Positions 33,845 through 45,752 are shown, counted from the first letter of the stretch. The stretch is DNA of 64,000 bases from Hofstenia miamia (GCA_004352715.1 SCFE01000009.1:220538-284537), one strand, 5' to 3'. Notes: a model not told the origin generated them from the sequence alone. Numbers and translations: made by a program.

Positions 33845-35470
33845 CTTTATATATTAATTTTTCAAATTGTAACCAAATTCATTCAATTTTATTGGGTATC
33901 CATATCCTGAAATGTATGAAAATGGAGGAGGCGGCAGGGTCAAAGTAGGTTAATGACAATCGATGCAGACGAGATACAACAGAATTCAGATTTAATGCGA
34001 TTGTTAATTAATGAATAGCAACAAATTTGTGTATTACAAAGTGGGTTGGATATGAGGTACATCCGTGTGAGTGTAGATGTGGACTGGGTACACAGTTTTT
34101 GACAACTTTGAGAGTGTGGGTATGGGTTGAGAAAATAATTTCAAAAGTGCGGGTGTGATTTTACGTTTTATTCTTCATAGACTGTTGTTTAACCAGTATA
34201 TAACTGTGTAAATTATCAATTTGAATGTTTAACATTAATACATTCATAGAAATACGGAAGCCCTCAATAGGTCTTTTCCAATACCTTTATTGACAAGAAA
34301 AAACCTTATTATTGGTTTTTATGCTAATCCAATTTAGCGATCTTTAATATATAATTTGGGCTAATTACTGCATGACGAAACAAACAGCATCAAACATGAA
34401 TCAAGAATTATACGTAGGGAAAGAATTTATCTATTTCTCAAATGAATGATAGGCCCTGCTTATAGATTTGGCTAAGATTAGATATGTCATAGCATGTAGA
34501 TAAGTAGGTTCAAAAACCAGTACTGATATGAACCTGTGCTGACCTTGATAGAATCCTACTGGTTGTTGAACTTCACACTTGTGTATTTTAAACACATATG
34601 GTGAATTTTCCATATTCTTTCAGTCTTTAAATCATGTTTCATTTATTTTCAATTTATGAGCGAATTTAATCCAATTTCTGCATTACATACACCTGATATC
34701 ATTAACTCACATACGTTAATGCATCAAGCAATCAAGAAATGATGAATCATTCCAAATGTTCAGATCTCGTGCTTTGGAAAAATCACAAGTTGATGAACGT
34801 CATAGTTTTGGCGTAATAATGGCTTCCATAATAACCATTACATTAGTTGTACTTGGTCTAAATCCTGTTTAAAATAAGCAATTTTGTTAAAAGGATCTAT
34901 TGTCTTGAATTATTCTAGATGATGAGTCGCGTCTAACAAACTGCTCGAATGTGACCAAACCTAGGGGTCCGCGGGGATCGAATCAACACCCTTTAAACTC
35001 TGCATTTAGTATATGTATGATTTCGAAATGGGATGTGAATAGTAAAATATTTATCTTTCAAATTGTATAAAATTCCCCGAGGAAAGTATACATATTTGAT
35101 AAAAACATTTAAAAAGCTTGTCTCTTGTTCCATTAATTAAAACCTTGATTGGAATCTTTCATAAAATGTCAAAGCAATTATTCCAAATGCCACAATAACT
35201 ACACATCGCTTTAGTTATACCGAATTGTTCCCCATAAATATATAAGATGTTTAGAACGATGGAAAGCTATTTTTTAATATGTCTACATTAATATTTTTTT
35301 AAGTATGAATCCAAATTAATGTCAAATTTTGACAGAAATGTGTTTTTAAATTTGCACAAAAGAACCCGGGACGTGTATTCCAAAAAAAAATTACAGCCAT
35401 TAACTCATTATCACCTGAGTTCATTGAAATTATCAAAAATAATGGCATTTTTGTCTCAATAAGCATATAC
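33845..35470. other. No gene seen
   Basis: AT-rich sequence with no repeat or coding landmark. A minus-strand 60-codon frame at 34613-34431 is compositionally protein-like but unrecognised. Confidence 0.4.
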
Positions 35471-35477
35471 GGTGTGT

Positions 35478-37259
35478 CAGAGCGGATCTAGCAAAAAAAT
35501 TTCTGATGGGGTACTGAAATTCCAAAACTCAATTTTTGCAAAATATTCTTCATTCTAGATTTGACTAACTTTTGATTTCTCATACATGTTATGATCACAA
35601 TTTTACAATTTTACAATTTTTTCAATTTAATTATCGTCTAGTTAGGACTTTCTACTATTGGGATTGAATTTGTTTTAATTCGTTTAGAAATACATTAATT
35701 AATTTAATGCATCATATTTTCTATTTATAAATACATAGATATATCTATTTCTGGTCTCTTACTAAAATTATATGTGCTAAAATAATGCATTATTAGCAAA
35801 ACAGAATATCGAATGGAGATATTATAGACATATTTTAGTTTGGCGTGTATACCATAATATCGAATATCAAATCAAAATGTTGTGCCTAGTCTCAGTTGAA
35901 ATTGAAAAGTTGGTCCTAGTCTCGTAGTCATCCTGTCTCATGTTGTGTTTTTTTGTTCTTGTCACTGCCACCAGGGACCAGGTCAACTTTCTCATCAATA
36001 AATAGACTATACAACCATTATCACTGTTTTGTGAAATCTGGAGAGAAAACGCTGAAGACTATTAATTTTACCTAATTATTTTTAATTTGCATTTGGTGGT
36101 TGGTCAATTTTTAGCATTAATATTTTTACGTAACATATAGTAATTGCAATTTCAAATTATTCGAGAATAGAAAAGGCGTCTCGGCTTGGGGGTATCATCA
36201 ATAATTTTGAACCTCATAATTCTTACCAAATCAGTAATTAATGCAAAACTTTTCATTTAGAATGCTGACATACTTTTCCGTGTTCATTTTTAACACGTTT
36301 CTCGAGATGCATCAATGAATCACAACAATGATTAATAAGGCAATCCGCACCATAGTAGTTAAATGAAGCTTAATTCCTGTTGAGATGTAGCAGGATTGAA
36401 TCTTGATGACTCTATAGGACATTTAGAAAATTCATTAGGTGTCATTAATGTACTTAGCAGTTTTGAATTGACCAGCGTACAGCTATTGTATTTCATACAA
36501 AGTGCCAGTTGCACTTCATTAGGCGCTGATGGAAAGCAAAAACAGGGACGTGGTCAGCTACAAACATTTTGATGCGAGAGGCTAAAATAGCTCATAGGGA
36601 TCTATGGCTTTCCTAGAATTTTAAGTTTTATTTCATAGGTGGGGCCAATTCAGAAATTTTTACAGAGAAGAGAAAGCTTCCTAAATTTTTAATAAGGTAA
36701 CAAGGTAACAAATATAGACCTGTGGTTTTTCGAGAAAAGCCCTGCCCAGTCTTCTTGTAGCAACATCCTTCAACAAAAATGTCTTTTAATTAACCGCTTA
36801 GCTGAAACAGTATTGGTTCTAATTATTAACTTTACACAGATTTATGTATACTGTGGAAGCAGGTCTGTGAGCTAATTTTATAATTTTTTAAGTACAAAAG
36901 TTTAGTGGATGTTAAATGAAATGCATAACATTGAATTGGCTAATATGTATAATATATTCTTAAGAATGTGTAAGATTATTTGAATAAAATATTGGAAAGT
37001 TTGACAAATGTTTGCCAAACCTTTGCAAGGTTTGGTAAGTTTTAGGAAAATTTGCAAATTATTTGAAAAATTTGTGAAATATTTTGCAAAAATTGCCAAA
37101 ACTTTGGATCACTCTGCAAATGAAATGCAAAATTTGGCACTAATTTGGAATTTTCCAACATTTTTACTAAGGTCGCACAAATTTACCTAATAGCTGTACC
37201 CAAATTTGGTTCATCATGGAGGCTACAGTCTTATAGTTCCTCCCTTAGACCCGCCACTG
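35478..37259. mobile_element. Probable 1.8-kb hAT-type non-autonomous element
   Basis: Left end CAGAGCGGATCTAG and right end CTTAGACCCGCCACTG (reverse complement CAGTGGCGGGTCTAAG) form a typical hAT terminal repeat. Flanking octamers CGGTGTGT and CGGTAGGG match at 5 of 8, which is weak. The interior has no transposase; near the right end (36980-37165) is a degenerate array of TTTGCCAAA/TTTGCAAAT motifs. Boundaries are an inference from the ends. Confidence 0.55.
36980..37165. repeat. Degenerate TTTGC(A/C)AA array
   Basis: Roughly ten imperfect copies of the near-palindromic TTTGCCAAA, TTTGCAAGG, TTTGCAAAT and AAATTTG motifs at short spacing, inside the right part of the putative 1.8-kb element. 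It explains the antiparallel open frames here. Confidence 0.6.
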
Positions 37260-37439
37260 CGGTAGGGTATAGTGTGATTTTTCCACGCACTCTTTTTAAT
37301 TTTCAAATTGACGTACGCGTGGCGGTTATGATAACTAACATTGAATTTCATTACAGACGATGCTTAAAACAGTGCAAATATATGAACCTCATTGCTGACC
37401 TTCACACTGCCAACGAAGAAATAGTTTGAATAGATGGCA

Positions 37440-37890
37440 CATAGAGAAATGGGATGAGTATATATGATTTTCATTACAATTTCTTTACGGGTAGTAGATT
37501 CGTAAACCGTAATATAATATGATTAAACGTAGTAAGGTTGAATAATCGGAAATACAATAAAACCGAATGCTATTTAATTGAATTAGCGAGGAAAATAAGT
37601 ATATATTTAAATTGCCTTGCCAGAAACCAAAAAACGTAAAATCTGTTAGTTTTAGGAATACATTGAAATATTTATAATTTATAGTATATTGGAAATGCTA
37701 ATGAAAAAAATTGGTGATGTAAAATTTGGAAATTCATAACTTTAGATTAAAGTTCTGAGGAGTGATGTTTTGCTGTAGCTGTATATGTCTCCAACTCCAC
37801 ATTGTCGACAACAAAAAGAGTATCTTAGATCTAAAAGACAACCAATATCTTCAACCCTACACAAGCCAGACATTTTTTACAACTTTGATA
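37440..37890. other. No gene seen
   Basis: AT-rich spacer between the hAT-like element and a family 1 repeat. Confidence 0.4.
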
Positions 37891-37899
37891 GTTTTAATA

Positions 37900-38200
37900 A
37901 GCACTTTTTTAAAGCTCTTAGCTGCCTAAATAATAAAGATATCTCAAATCTGAAAACAAAACTGGACAGTAAATTTTTTTCTTTTTCATTATCATTCCTA
38001 AATTGCGCGCCAGTGCGAACCTGTCCTTTGCGGGCGTAGCACCCGGGCGGGTCTTGCCTGGTTTATTGACACAAAATGACGATTTTTAGAATTTTCCAAA
38101 AACGCTCTTTAACATTCCTATTTTACAATTCCGCCACAAAATTCACTGATTTCGCCCACCTTTCAGCCTAAAATGTGTCTTTTGTCACTCTTGTCAAATC
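37900..38200. repeat. Dispersed repeat family 1, copy 4
   Basis: Core AAAGATATCTCAAATCTGAA followed by AACAAAACTGGACAGTAAA matches copy 3. It is followed by a GC-rich block with CGGGCGTAGCACCCGGGCGGG that parallels CCCGGT and CCCGGG in copies 3 and 6. Confidence 0.6.
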
Positions 38201-38829
38201 TAATTTACATAAAAATATAACTCATTGAAAATTCACAAAAAGGAACGCCTCAAACTCGTCGAAAACTGGATAAAGTTTTTTAAACTTTTCAGCGAAAAGC
38301 AGGACAAACAATAATTTTGCTTCTTATTTAGCAGACCGATTTTCTTTGATAGGAAGCCTGTGATTAGCCGAGAATGTTGGGAATCCCAGAGATTTCCAGT
38401 TTTCGACCAATCAGAGGACAGTTTACATTTCCTCCATTTCCCAATGAACATGGGGTCCGTATAGAGGAGATCAAACTTTTTCGCTCTTGTGACAAGATTT
38501 TCCGAAATTTTCTTTAATTTTTATCTCATTGTCATCGTTTTTAACAGTGATAATGATAACACACCGTTAGGATTAGTGGGTAAACAGTGTGTAAACAATA
38601 GACCAAACCACCTATACAGTCAAAAGAAGGGAGACTGTTGAAAGTATACCCTGATGAAACTCAGTAAACGACCAAAATAATAAAAATGAGAAAGGTGATC
38701 TGAACTGGGTCCAACACCTGCTTTGATAGTTTCAGATTGTTACAGGTTTCAGGCTTGTGATAATTAATAATTTGGCGCAATTTTTGAACTTAGTTTCACA
38801 TTGATATTGTAAGAAATTCAAGTTCCAGT

Positions 38830-39510
38830 TTGAGTGTACATACTGACATCTGAGAGTGATGATATAGATGCTTCGGAGATAACTGGAAAGGACATTATAA
38901 AATTAGATTGTGCTGGCCATGTTAAAAAAAATGTATAACAGACTGGATAAAGTTGTAAGTGCAAATTAAAAATATATATATACATAATAGGAAACACACA
39001 GGGGAAAGGACTTCTCACAGACAAAGAGATAAACAGGATACAAGGCCATAATGGACTTGCCATAAGGGATGATGCTGGGAATGTGGAAACCGTGTGCAAT
39101 GCAGTGCGGGGCATTTATAGACATTGTAAAAGTGATCACGAATTGTGCCCAAATTGATGTTTATACACTAGAAATGGAGATTTAAATGTGGCTGACAAAA
39201 ATCAATTCTCAAAATTTGTGATGAAGTAGATAAAGCTTGTTTTTGAGGAGTTATCCTCAATTGACCTGTTTCAAAAATGTGTTCATGGTGGTACCCAGGA
39301 TGCCAACGAGTCTTTCATTACGTGACTTGGAAGAAATGTCTTACGTCAGTCTTCGTGGGGCGTAGGAGACTTGAAACTGCTGTGGCTAATTCAACTATAA
39401 TTTACAAAATTGATGAATTTGCTAGGACTTCTACTTATAACAAGCTCAGACTAGTACCAGGAGATTCCCCAAAATGCTCAACAGAAGACGGGTTATTGAT
39501 TCACTGGTGA
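38830..39510 (+). pseudogene. Mutator-like (MULE-type) transposase relic
   Basis: Plus-strand frames give IIKLDCAGHVKKNV, then GKGLLTDKEINRIQGHNGLA followed by IRDDAGNVETVCNAVRGIYR, SDHELCPN, and later DLFQKCVHGGTQDANESF, VTWKKCLTSVFVGRRRLETA and NKLRLVPGDSP. This follows the conserved order DCxGHVxKRM, GKGRLTDKxI..LQ.YYGLAIR, LCP, CLHGxTQNxNES, W....K..FVGxxTLxxA of animal Mutator-like transposases of the kind often annotated as a Mutator-like domain. Frameshifts and stops are frequent, including one across a TATATATATA insertion near 38975. The N-terminal part with the first catalytic residues was not found. Confidence 0.75.
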
Positions 39511-39717
39511 AGTCTACAATGATTGCGAATTTTTTAATCATCAGGTAAATAAAGCAATTGGAATCTCCTGCATTTAATAAAGATTTAAAATTAATTGAAG
39601 TCAAGGAAAAGGCTATAAAGTCTATTGCATATATAGTGATTTACTATTGGATTTTTAATAAAATATTTGAGCTGACGGACATTGAAATTTTCACATTAGT
39701 CTTGAGCTGTTGCTGTT

Positions 39718-39942
39718 TCATGAAGTAACTAGCCCCGACTTTCTTACAGTTGTTTTTTTAGTTATGAAATATCTAAGGTATTTTTGCTTAGGAAGTTTTG
39801 CATTGGAGCTCAAAATATCCATGATTTTGGTTTCTTGCATAAATATATAATCAAGTTTATAAAGAGCTATTGAGCCTAGGATTTTTGTAAACTTGCTTTG
39901 GCAAGCAATGACATTTGCGTTATAGTTTACTATTTTTAACAT
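39718..39942 (-). pseudogene. LINE apurinic-type endonuclease N-terminal fragment
   Basis: The minus-strand 74-codon frame starts MLKIVNYNANVIACQSKFTK and continues LDYIFMQETKIMDI. That is the opening of the APE-like endonuclease domain of non-LTR retrotransposons (L.I...N...I..K......L......DII.L.ET). The rest of the domain is missing. The minus-strand frame at 40383-40063 is upstream and may be part of the same element, but has no clear motif. Confidence 0.55.
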
Positions 39943-40493
39943 AACAGTGGTTAAGGGGAAAAAAAGGATGAGAAGGACCTATATGCAACATTTCGCGTTT
40001 GCTGTTACAGGGAAACAAAGTTACCAAGTGAAGAAGTTGACATTATAGAGACACTGTTACTTTCAACTATTTTCAGATGCTTCGGATAAAATGCCTAATG
40101 ACGTCCTGGAGCCCTTTAAGGCAGAGGGTTTTGGGGACTTTACATTTTTAGGAAGTAGAAAGGCATGAGAACCTTTACTGTTGTGGCCGGGAGAGTAACG
40201 ACGAGCTACAGGGTGGGCATAGACAGATGAGAAAAAGCTCATTGGGAAACACAAAAGCATTTCGTAAACAAATTCTTTGGGCATATAGAGACTAGTAACT
40301 GTTATCCAAGTGTTTTTCAGATTGGATAGTGATATGAAACCACTATTGGATACCCTAGATGACTTCGATTGCAAAATCGCCATTCAAGATATAGAGGATT
40401 ATATCCAAAAACAAGAAAGTTGATCTTGCAAGTTTACTAGTGTAACCACTTGGTATGATAACTTTTGACTTGTGAGTCTTTCTTGATAATCCC

Positions 40494-40520
40494 ATATATA
40501 TATATATATATATACATATA
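40494..40520. repeat. (AT)n microsatellite
   Basis: Near-perfect AT dinucleotides with a CATATA interruption. Confidence 0.9.
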
Positions 40521-40641
40521 TACTGACGTGAAAATATAGTTGTCAAACGAGTATAGGAATATATTTCAATTTTGTAGCTGTTATTTTTCACCTACAATAT
40601 ATACTATTCTTCTTTCTTAGTGTAATCATTTAAAACTTGAG

Positions 40642-40642
<1 letters not shown>

Positions 40643-40682
<40 letters not shown>
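40643..40682. repeat. (TA)20 microsatellite
   Basis: Uninterrupted TA dinucleotides, next to a scaffold gap. Confidence 0.97.
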
Positions 40683-40686
<4 letters not shown>

Positions 40687-41009
40687 CAATAAATGTGCAA
40701 CCAACTACAAACTAAGCTACGATGTACAATAGAATAGATTAAAAAGCACACATAAATTATTAGTAANNNNNNNNNNNNNNNNNNNNNNNNNNNNNNNNNN
40801 NNNNNNNNNNNNNNNNNNNNNNNNNNNNNNNNNNNNNNNNNNNNNNNNNNNNNNNNNNNNNNNNNNNNNNNNNNNNNNNNNNNNNNNNNNNNNNNNNNNN
40901 NNNNNNNNNNNNNNNNNNNNNNNNNNNNNNNNNNNNNNNNNNNNNNNNNNNNNNNNNNNNNNNNNNNNNNNNNNNNNNNNNNNNNNNNNNNNNNNNNNNN
41001 NNNNNNNNN

Positions 41010-41066
<57 letters not shown>

Positions 41067-41152
41067 AATAAGCAATAAATGTGCAACCAACTACAAACTA
41101 AGCTACGATGTACAATAGAATAGATTAAAAAGCACACATAAATTATTAGTAA
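40683..41152. repeat. 84-bp duplication flanking the gap 40767-41009
   Basis: 40683-40766 and 41069-41152 are identical (TAAGCAATAAATGTGCAACC ...), each preceded by a TA microsatellite. The N run lies between. Likely the same locus placed twice around an unresolved TA repeat. Confidence 0.88.
41010..41063. repeat. (TA)n microsatellite
   Basis: TA dinucleotides with one TTTA interruption, adjacent to the N gap. Confidence 0.97.
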
Positions 41153-41159
41153 AATACAT

Positions 41160-41830
41160 CTTAAAAAATACTACGCTAAGCTAGTTTGCCATAAATTTAG
41201 ACACTTATACTATCTAGGATCTTTTGATTTGACTTCTATTAAATATATTTAGTGTCTTACATTTTCAGTTTCATCAGGTAGTGTGGATAACAGCATTTCG
41301 TTTTTTCCCATACTTTTAATTCATTGCCTTAAGACAGCTGTCAAGTTTGTTGAAGGGAAATCTTGCTTAATAAGCACTAACCAAACACGGTTGAACTGAC
41401 CGATTATTCTTATTACTTTATCCTTTAACTGGATAAAATTTTCTTCTTGAGATTTCTAGTGGGAAAATTTATAGGAGAAAAATTTCTGAAAATGGACAGC
41501 CATAATTTTCCGAATCTCCTGCAAAGAAACCTACCACTGGTAGCATTCTCTTTCATTTTAATAACTATGAAATATAACTATCAGGTTCAAATGCTCATTC
41601 TTTTTTCACAACATTGATCTTTTCTGTTACCCTAGTAATGGACTGACTGGAGTTCTATTGGAAATGACCGGTTGTATTTCGCCCTTTGATGTAATTTCGT
41701 TCTTGACAGTTAAATTTTGGCTTTTACACAAAGGTTATGCAAAACCGTTAATCTGTAGATTATATTCTTATTCCCATTGATCACTGCGTTTGGACACACG
41801 CACTTCAACAGTTAAATTTTGTGCAGAGAC
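41160..41830. other. No gene seen
   Basis: No coding or repeat landmark recognised. Confidence 0.4.
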
Positions 41831-41838
41831 CTTCAAGT

Positions 41839-42126
41839 TAGTGGTTTACGGGCGCCCACCCGCGCCCGCTTAAAATTTATGGCCAAACCGCAGCCCGCGC
41901 GATTATATGTTAGGCCATTCTCTTTAATAACGGTGCAATTCCTTTACATTATATACATTTATATATTAGCCAATATGTAAAATGTAATAGTGTAATGATA
42001 GTCCATTGTTACTACCAACAGAGTATAATTCAAACAAAAACAACGTTTGTTCAAAAAAGAAAGAATTTTAAGCCCGCTCGTGCCCGTTCGCAACCCGCGG
42101 GCACCGGAACAGCCCGCAAGCCTCTA
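41839..42126. mobile_element. GC-rich MITE, probable hAT type, with GCCCGC motifs
   Basis: The 288-bp segment starts TAGTGGTTTACGGGC and ends GCCCGCAAGCCTCTA (reverse complement TAGAGGCTTGCGGGC). Flanking octamers CTTCAAGT and CTTCTAAT agree at 6 of 8. Both arms are packed with GCCCGC/CCCGCG motifs, while the middle is AT-rich. The open frame across the right arm (RARSQPAGTG) is a by-product of the repeats. Confidence 0.68.
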
Positions 42127-42205
42127 CTTCTAATGCTTAAAATCAAATTAACTAGATCGTTAAGAGCACATAGAATTCCGTCAAGAGGACTTTAAAATCT
42201 AACTA

Positions 42206-42344
42206 ATTTTATTTGTAAGAAATGATGCACGGTTANNNNNNNNNNNNNNNNNNNNNNNNNNNNNNNNNNNNNNNNNNNNNNNNNNNNNNNNNNNNNNNNN
42301 NNNNNNNNNNNATTATTTTATTTGTAAGAAATGATGCACGGTTA
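42206..42344. repeat. 30-bp duplication flanking the gap 42236-42311
   Basis: ATTTTATTTGTAAGAAATGA and the following ten bases occur at 42206-42235 and 42315-42344 on both sides of 76 N. Consistent with overlapping contig ends. Confidence 0.85.
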
Positions 42345-42709
42345 AGTATATGACAGCTTATTTCATTTGATATTAAGGGAAATCGTTTAATCGACCTTGA
42401 TTTTAACAGATGATTAGACCAAATGCATAGAATTAATTATTATTAAGTTCATCACACTAAAATAGCTGCTCATTTTATAGTTAAGTGACACATTGAATTC
42501 AGCTCTACTTGTCATTGACAATTAAAAATTGACGTAAGCTGGTTGAACATCAAGTGACTCCTTGTACTTTGCGGCATTATAAAATAAAAAGCTTTGAAAA
42601 ATATATTTAAAAAAGCAGATGTGGAATGTACTCCTTTAATAACAAATTACTGCTATTTGGATTCTATTTTTTAACATCCTTGATTTTTTCCCTTCGTATT
42701 TGGTTAGTC

Positions 42710-42717
42710 TATATAAA
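42710..42717 (+). promoter_or_regulatory. TATA box of the granulin-like gene
   Basis: TATATAAA about 98 bases before the ATG at 42815, placing a start site near 42740 and a 5' leader of about 75 bases. Confidence 0.55.
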
Positions 42718-42814
42718 CACTTAGTTGCTTTGAATATAACATCTATTGAATTTTGATAGCAAACAAAGGGATTTATTTTAGCTATTCGCTCCATGCTTCA
42801 AAACCATTGCGCCA

Positions 42815-45682
42815 ATGGTAGATAATATCAGCCATGAAGAGGTATTTCCATTTTCAGTTGAAGAGCAACCAGCGTATGGAGCATCAAAGTCAACCTATGC
42901 AACAAAAACCACACAAACATCTCGTAAGCCAAGATATTCATGGAGAAGTATTGATATACGTGGCTACAGACGTCCAATACTTACCTATACAATGTTTAGA
43001 TCAAAACAGGGTCACTTTGGGAGACTTGTATCGAAAACCTTATGCATTGCTCTTGTATGCTTCATTTTGATATTCCTTATTGCAGCTGCTGTTTTTCTAA
43101 TTGTTGTCAACATGTATCCAAATAGCTCCAAGTAAGTTAGTTATAATACAAAATGTGTAGTACTCCCAGTGGGCGTTAATGAGCACCTACAAGGGTTTCC
43201 AAAGACTGACGTATCTCAAAAATTTGCAAAAGTTATGTAAAATTATCTTTTTTTGATTATTCCATATAACTTTTTGTGACAACTACTTACGAGATTTTAT
43301 ATAATTTAGGAGAATATCAAATTATACATTTGCATCAGAAAAGTATTTCTTATTCTGGTTTAGCAATTGTCCCTCACTAATAAATAATTCAAACGAAGTG
43401 TAATGGATACTAACGCTATTCACTGAATAATTCATTGTTTTGAATAGTACGAAGTTTTGCATCAGGCAATTAAAATATCGTAAAATTTTTCTATAAAGTA
43501 AACTTTACATCATTCTTGCAACCATGCCTATATTTTAAAGTTAAATAGGCAAATTTCTTTAGGCTTCAATTTTTCTTTCAAGCAAATTTAATAAGACTTA
43601 TTTCAAGGGCATATGCAGGCTTTTCTGACAGAGGCAATCACAGTAGTGATCAAGTGAAATACCAAAAGAGGGACGAATCACCGGAAAAAATTATAAAATA
43701 TCAAAAATATATGCACTAAAAAATCAGTTTCACCTCCTTAGTTTTTTTAAATATTTTTAAATCTCCTTCCAAAAAATTTTGATGTAACCATTGAAAGTTA
43801 CTTTAATTGTTTAGGATATTGTTACTCACATTTGCGGCACTGATTTAAATAGATGACTTCATTGATTTAAATGTCATTTTTTTTCATTTTATGCCAATAT
43901 TTAAAAGGGGTCATTTTATTGTGATCACTATTGTCAGGGAATCAACTATTCATTTCAATTTTTTGATAAGTGGAAGCTAGCGTAAAATCTTAAACTTACT
44001 TTGAAGAAGTGTGCTTAATGCAACAGGAGTGACAACCATTCATTCATTGATTGAGATAATATCAAATGCTTCACAAATTTAAAATTAGTGTATATTTAAA
44101 TTAGTAAGCAAGCAAGAGAAATACAATAATAATAAGTAAATTTATATATTTAATTCTTACTATAATTTGGTTTGCAAAAGTGTTTGAATCAACATTAACT
44201 GAAGGCTTTAACTGAACTTGTGATGATATACAATAATTTGCAAAACAAAATACACGGTGGCTTTTGATGAAAGAGTATGAAAATCATATTAATTATGTTC
44301 AAAGTACTTTCGTAGTATTACAGCACATTTGATGCCAAGAAGAAGGTAATAAGGATAGCAAAATGAAACAAATTAATAAAAATCATTTGAAGGATTCTGC
44401 AAACGTCTTCTATTTACAAGTCCCGTGAATTCATTAACAAGGAACAAGAAATTCTCATCGTTCTCGGATGGAAGTTTATAACCAGCTATGTAACAATCAA
44501 TTGCCAGTTCATTTGAATTGAGTCTGTTTTGTTTAAGCCAGACCATGTAAATTTGTTCATATTCAACTTCCATTAGTTCAGCAGTGTTGTATGTTGAATT
44601 TAATTTACATCTGCATCATCATAAATGTTTACATATTCATCATCAATTTTTTTTTCCGTAGAAGCAAACCTGGAAGTAAGTTGATAGCAATCAATATAAT
44701 AATTGCCACCACAATTTGCCGAAGTACGCCAATTTGAGCCTCAAGTCGATCTTATTAAAAATTTCTTAAAAGAAAGTAATAAATAAAAATCTGCATGTAA
44801 AATGTTACGTAAGCACCAATGTTTGCGCTCGACATAATCAAAGAAAATATAGATCGTTGACTTGATGCTGTCAGTTTTAATGCCAATTGCTTTCGCACCG
44901 ACAACATCTGCGATACGCGTTGATAAACTGTAGCTACAGATACAAGTGGCGTTTTTTATGTCATAGAATGAGGCCTTTTTATTTTTCGCAATACATGAAT
45001 GGTTGTCACTCTTATTGTATTTAGCCCTCATTGTTTGAAGTTATCATTAGTAACAAAAATAAAAAATTTATTTCAATTTATTTTTGACAAAAATATTAAA
45101 AACAAAAAATCAAATTTATTGTTATTAACTGATAGCTGTATATTGTACTCGTACACAAAAAGCAATAAAGTTTATTAATATTTATTTAATTCTAAAACTT
45201 TTTTTTTTCTCAAAATTTTTATTCTATATAACATATCTATTTTCATAATATACATTTGTTGTTTGGACTTCTAAAAAATTCTGCAAAGTCAATTACGAAA
45301 CGTTTATAAATCATGTGAAATCACACCTTAGATTTCATTAATATAGTTTCACCAATATAATGGACATCTGATGCATCCGTGTGCATAAGCATCCTATGTT
45401 TATAGACCTAAAATAAATATTTAGCCACGACTTTAAATTTGATCTCATTACTAATAATTGTTGTTTAGCGTTGAACCAGAATGTGCCCACGAAGACCTCT
45501 ATCCATGCAGCACTTATGCCCCATATAAATGTTGTCAGATCACATATCAAAAATGTTGTGGATCAAACGAAAATACTTACTGTTGCCTTCTGGAAAATCA
45601 TTGTTGCGCTGGTGATTGTTGTAGGGAGACGGAAAAATGTACCCAAATAAATGGCACGTATGGCTGTTTTGAGTCCGATTGA
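42815..45682 (+). CDS. Type II membrane protein with a granulin-like cysteine-rich ectodomain (two exons)
   Basis: Exon 1, 42815-43131, starts at an ATG in good context (GCCAATGG). It encodes a roughly 75-residue basic/aromatic cytosolic region, then one hydrophobic span (CIALVCFILIFLIAAAVFLI). The donor is GTAAGT at 43132. Exon 2, 45469-45682, follows TTGTTGTTTAG and restores the frame through a split Asn codon. Total 176 residues. The ectodomain has 14 Cys in the pattern C-X7-C-X7-CC-X6-CC-X7-CC-X5-CC-X3-CC-X5-C-X8-C. Repeated CC pairs and the NHCC step resemble granulin/epithelin modules, which run C-X5-C-X5-CC-X8-CC-X6-CC-X5-CC-X4-C-X5-C, but here one extra Cys forms an additional pair. 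Two N-glycosylation sequons are present (NSS by the membrane, NGT near the end). With no signal peptide and the span internal, a type II orientation is likely. Function is unknown. Confidence 0.8.
43132..45468 (+). other. Intron of the granulin-like gene
   Basis: A 2337-bp intron, GTAAGT to TTGTTTAG. The first 1.2 kb is featureless; minus-strand open frames lie at 44373-45031 and are listed separately. Confidence 0.75.
44373..45031 (-). pseudogene. Possible nested minus-strand gene or gene relic
   Basis: Three adjacent minus-strand segments look protein-like. First, a 96-codon frame (45031-44741) contains NATCICSYSLSTRIADVVGA. Next, an open stretch at about 44750-44670 reads RLEAQIGVLRQIVVAIIILI, a likely membrane span, then shifts frame to EKKIDDEYVNIYDDADVN. 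Last, a 66-codon frame (44573-44373), extendable upstream to KLNSTYNTAELMEVEYEQIY, ends RRRLQNPSNDFY. Possible splice signals exist (acceptor TTTCTTTTAAG near 44757; GATGATGCAG near 44622), but I could not build one model that keeps frame throughout. It may be a real nested gene with short introns, or a frameshifted relic. No family recognised. Confidence 0.3.
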
Positions 45683-45752
45683 AATTTTCAACAAAAACTA
45701 TGAAATGAACTGGCCTTAATGATGAACTTTGCATGTAATATGTATGTTTTTT

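Noticed and set aside
34930-35000. GGGGATCGAATC resembling a tRNA T-arm
   Set aside because: No acceptor stem or D-arm could be paired around it.
36902-37190. Frames with repeated FAK/FEK residues on both strands
   Set aside because: Reflect the degenerate TTTGCAAA array, not a protein.
38818-39114. 98-codon minus-strand frame
   Set aside because: Antisense to the Mutator-like relic, which has family motifs on the plus strand.
41995-42195. Basic, Arg/Ala/Gly-rich 66-codon frame
   Set aside because: Driven by the GCCCGC array of the MITE right arm.
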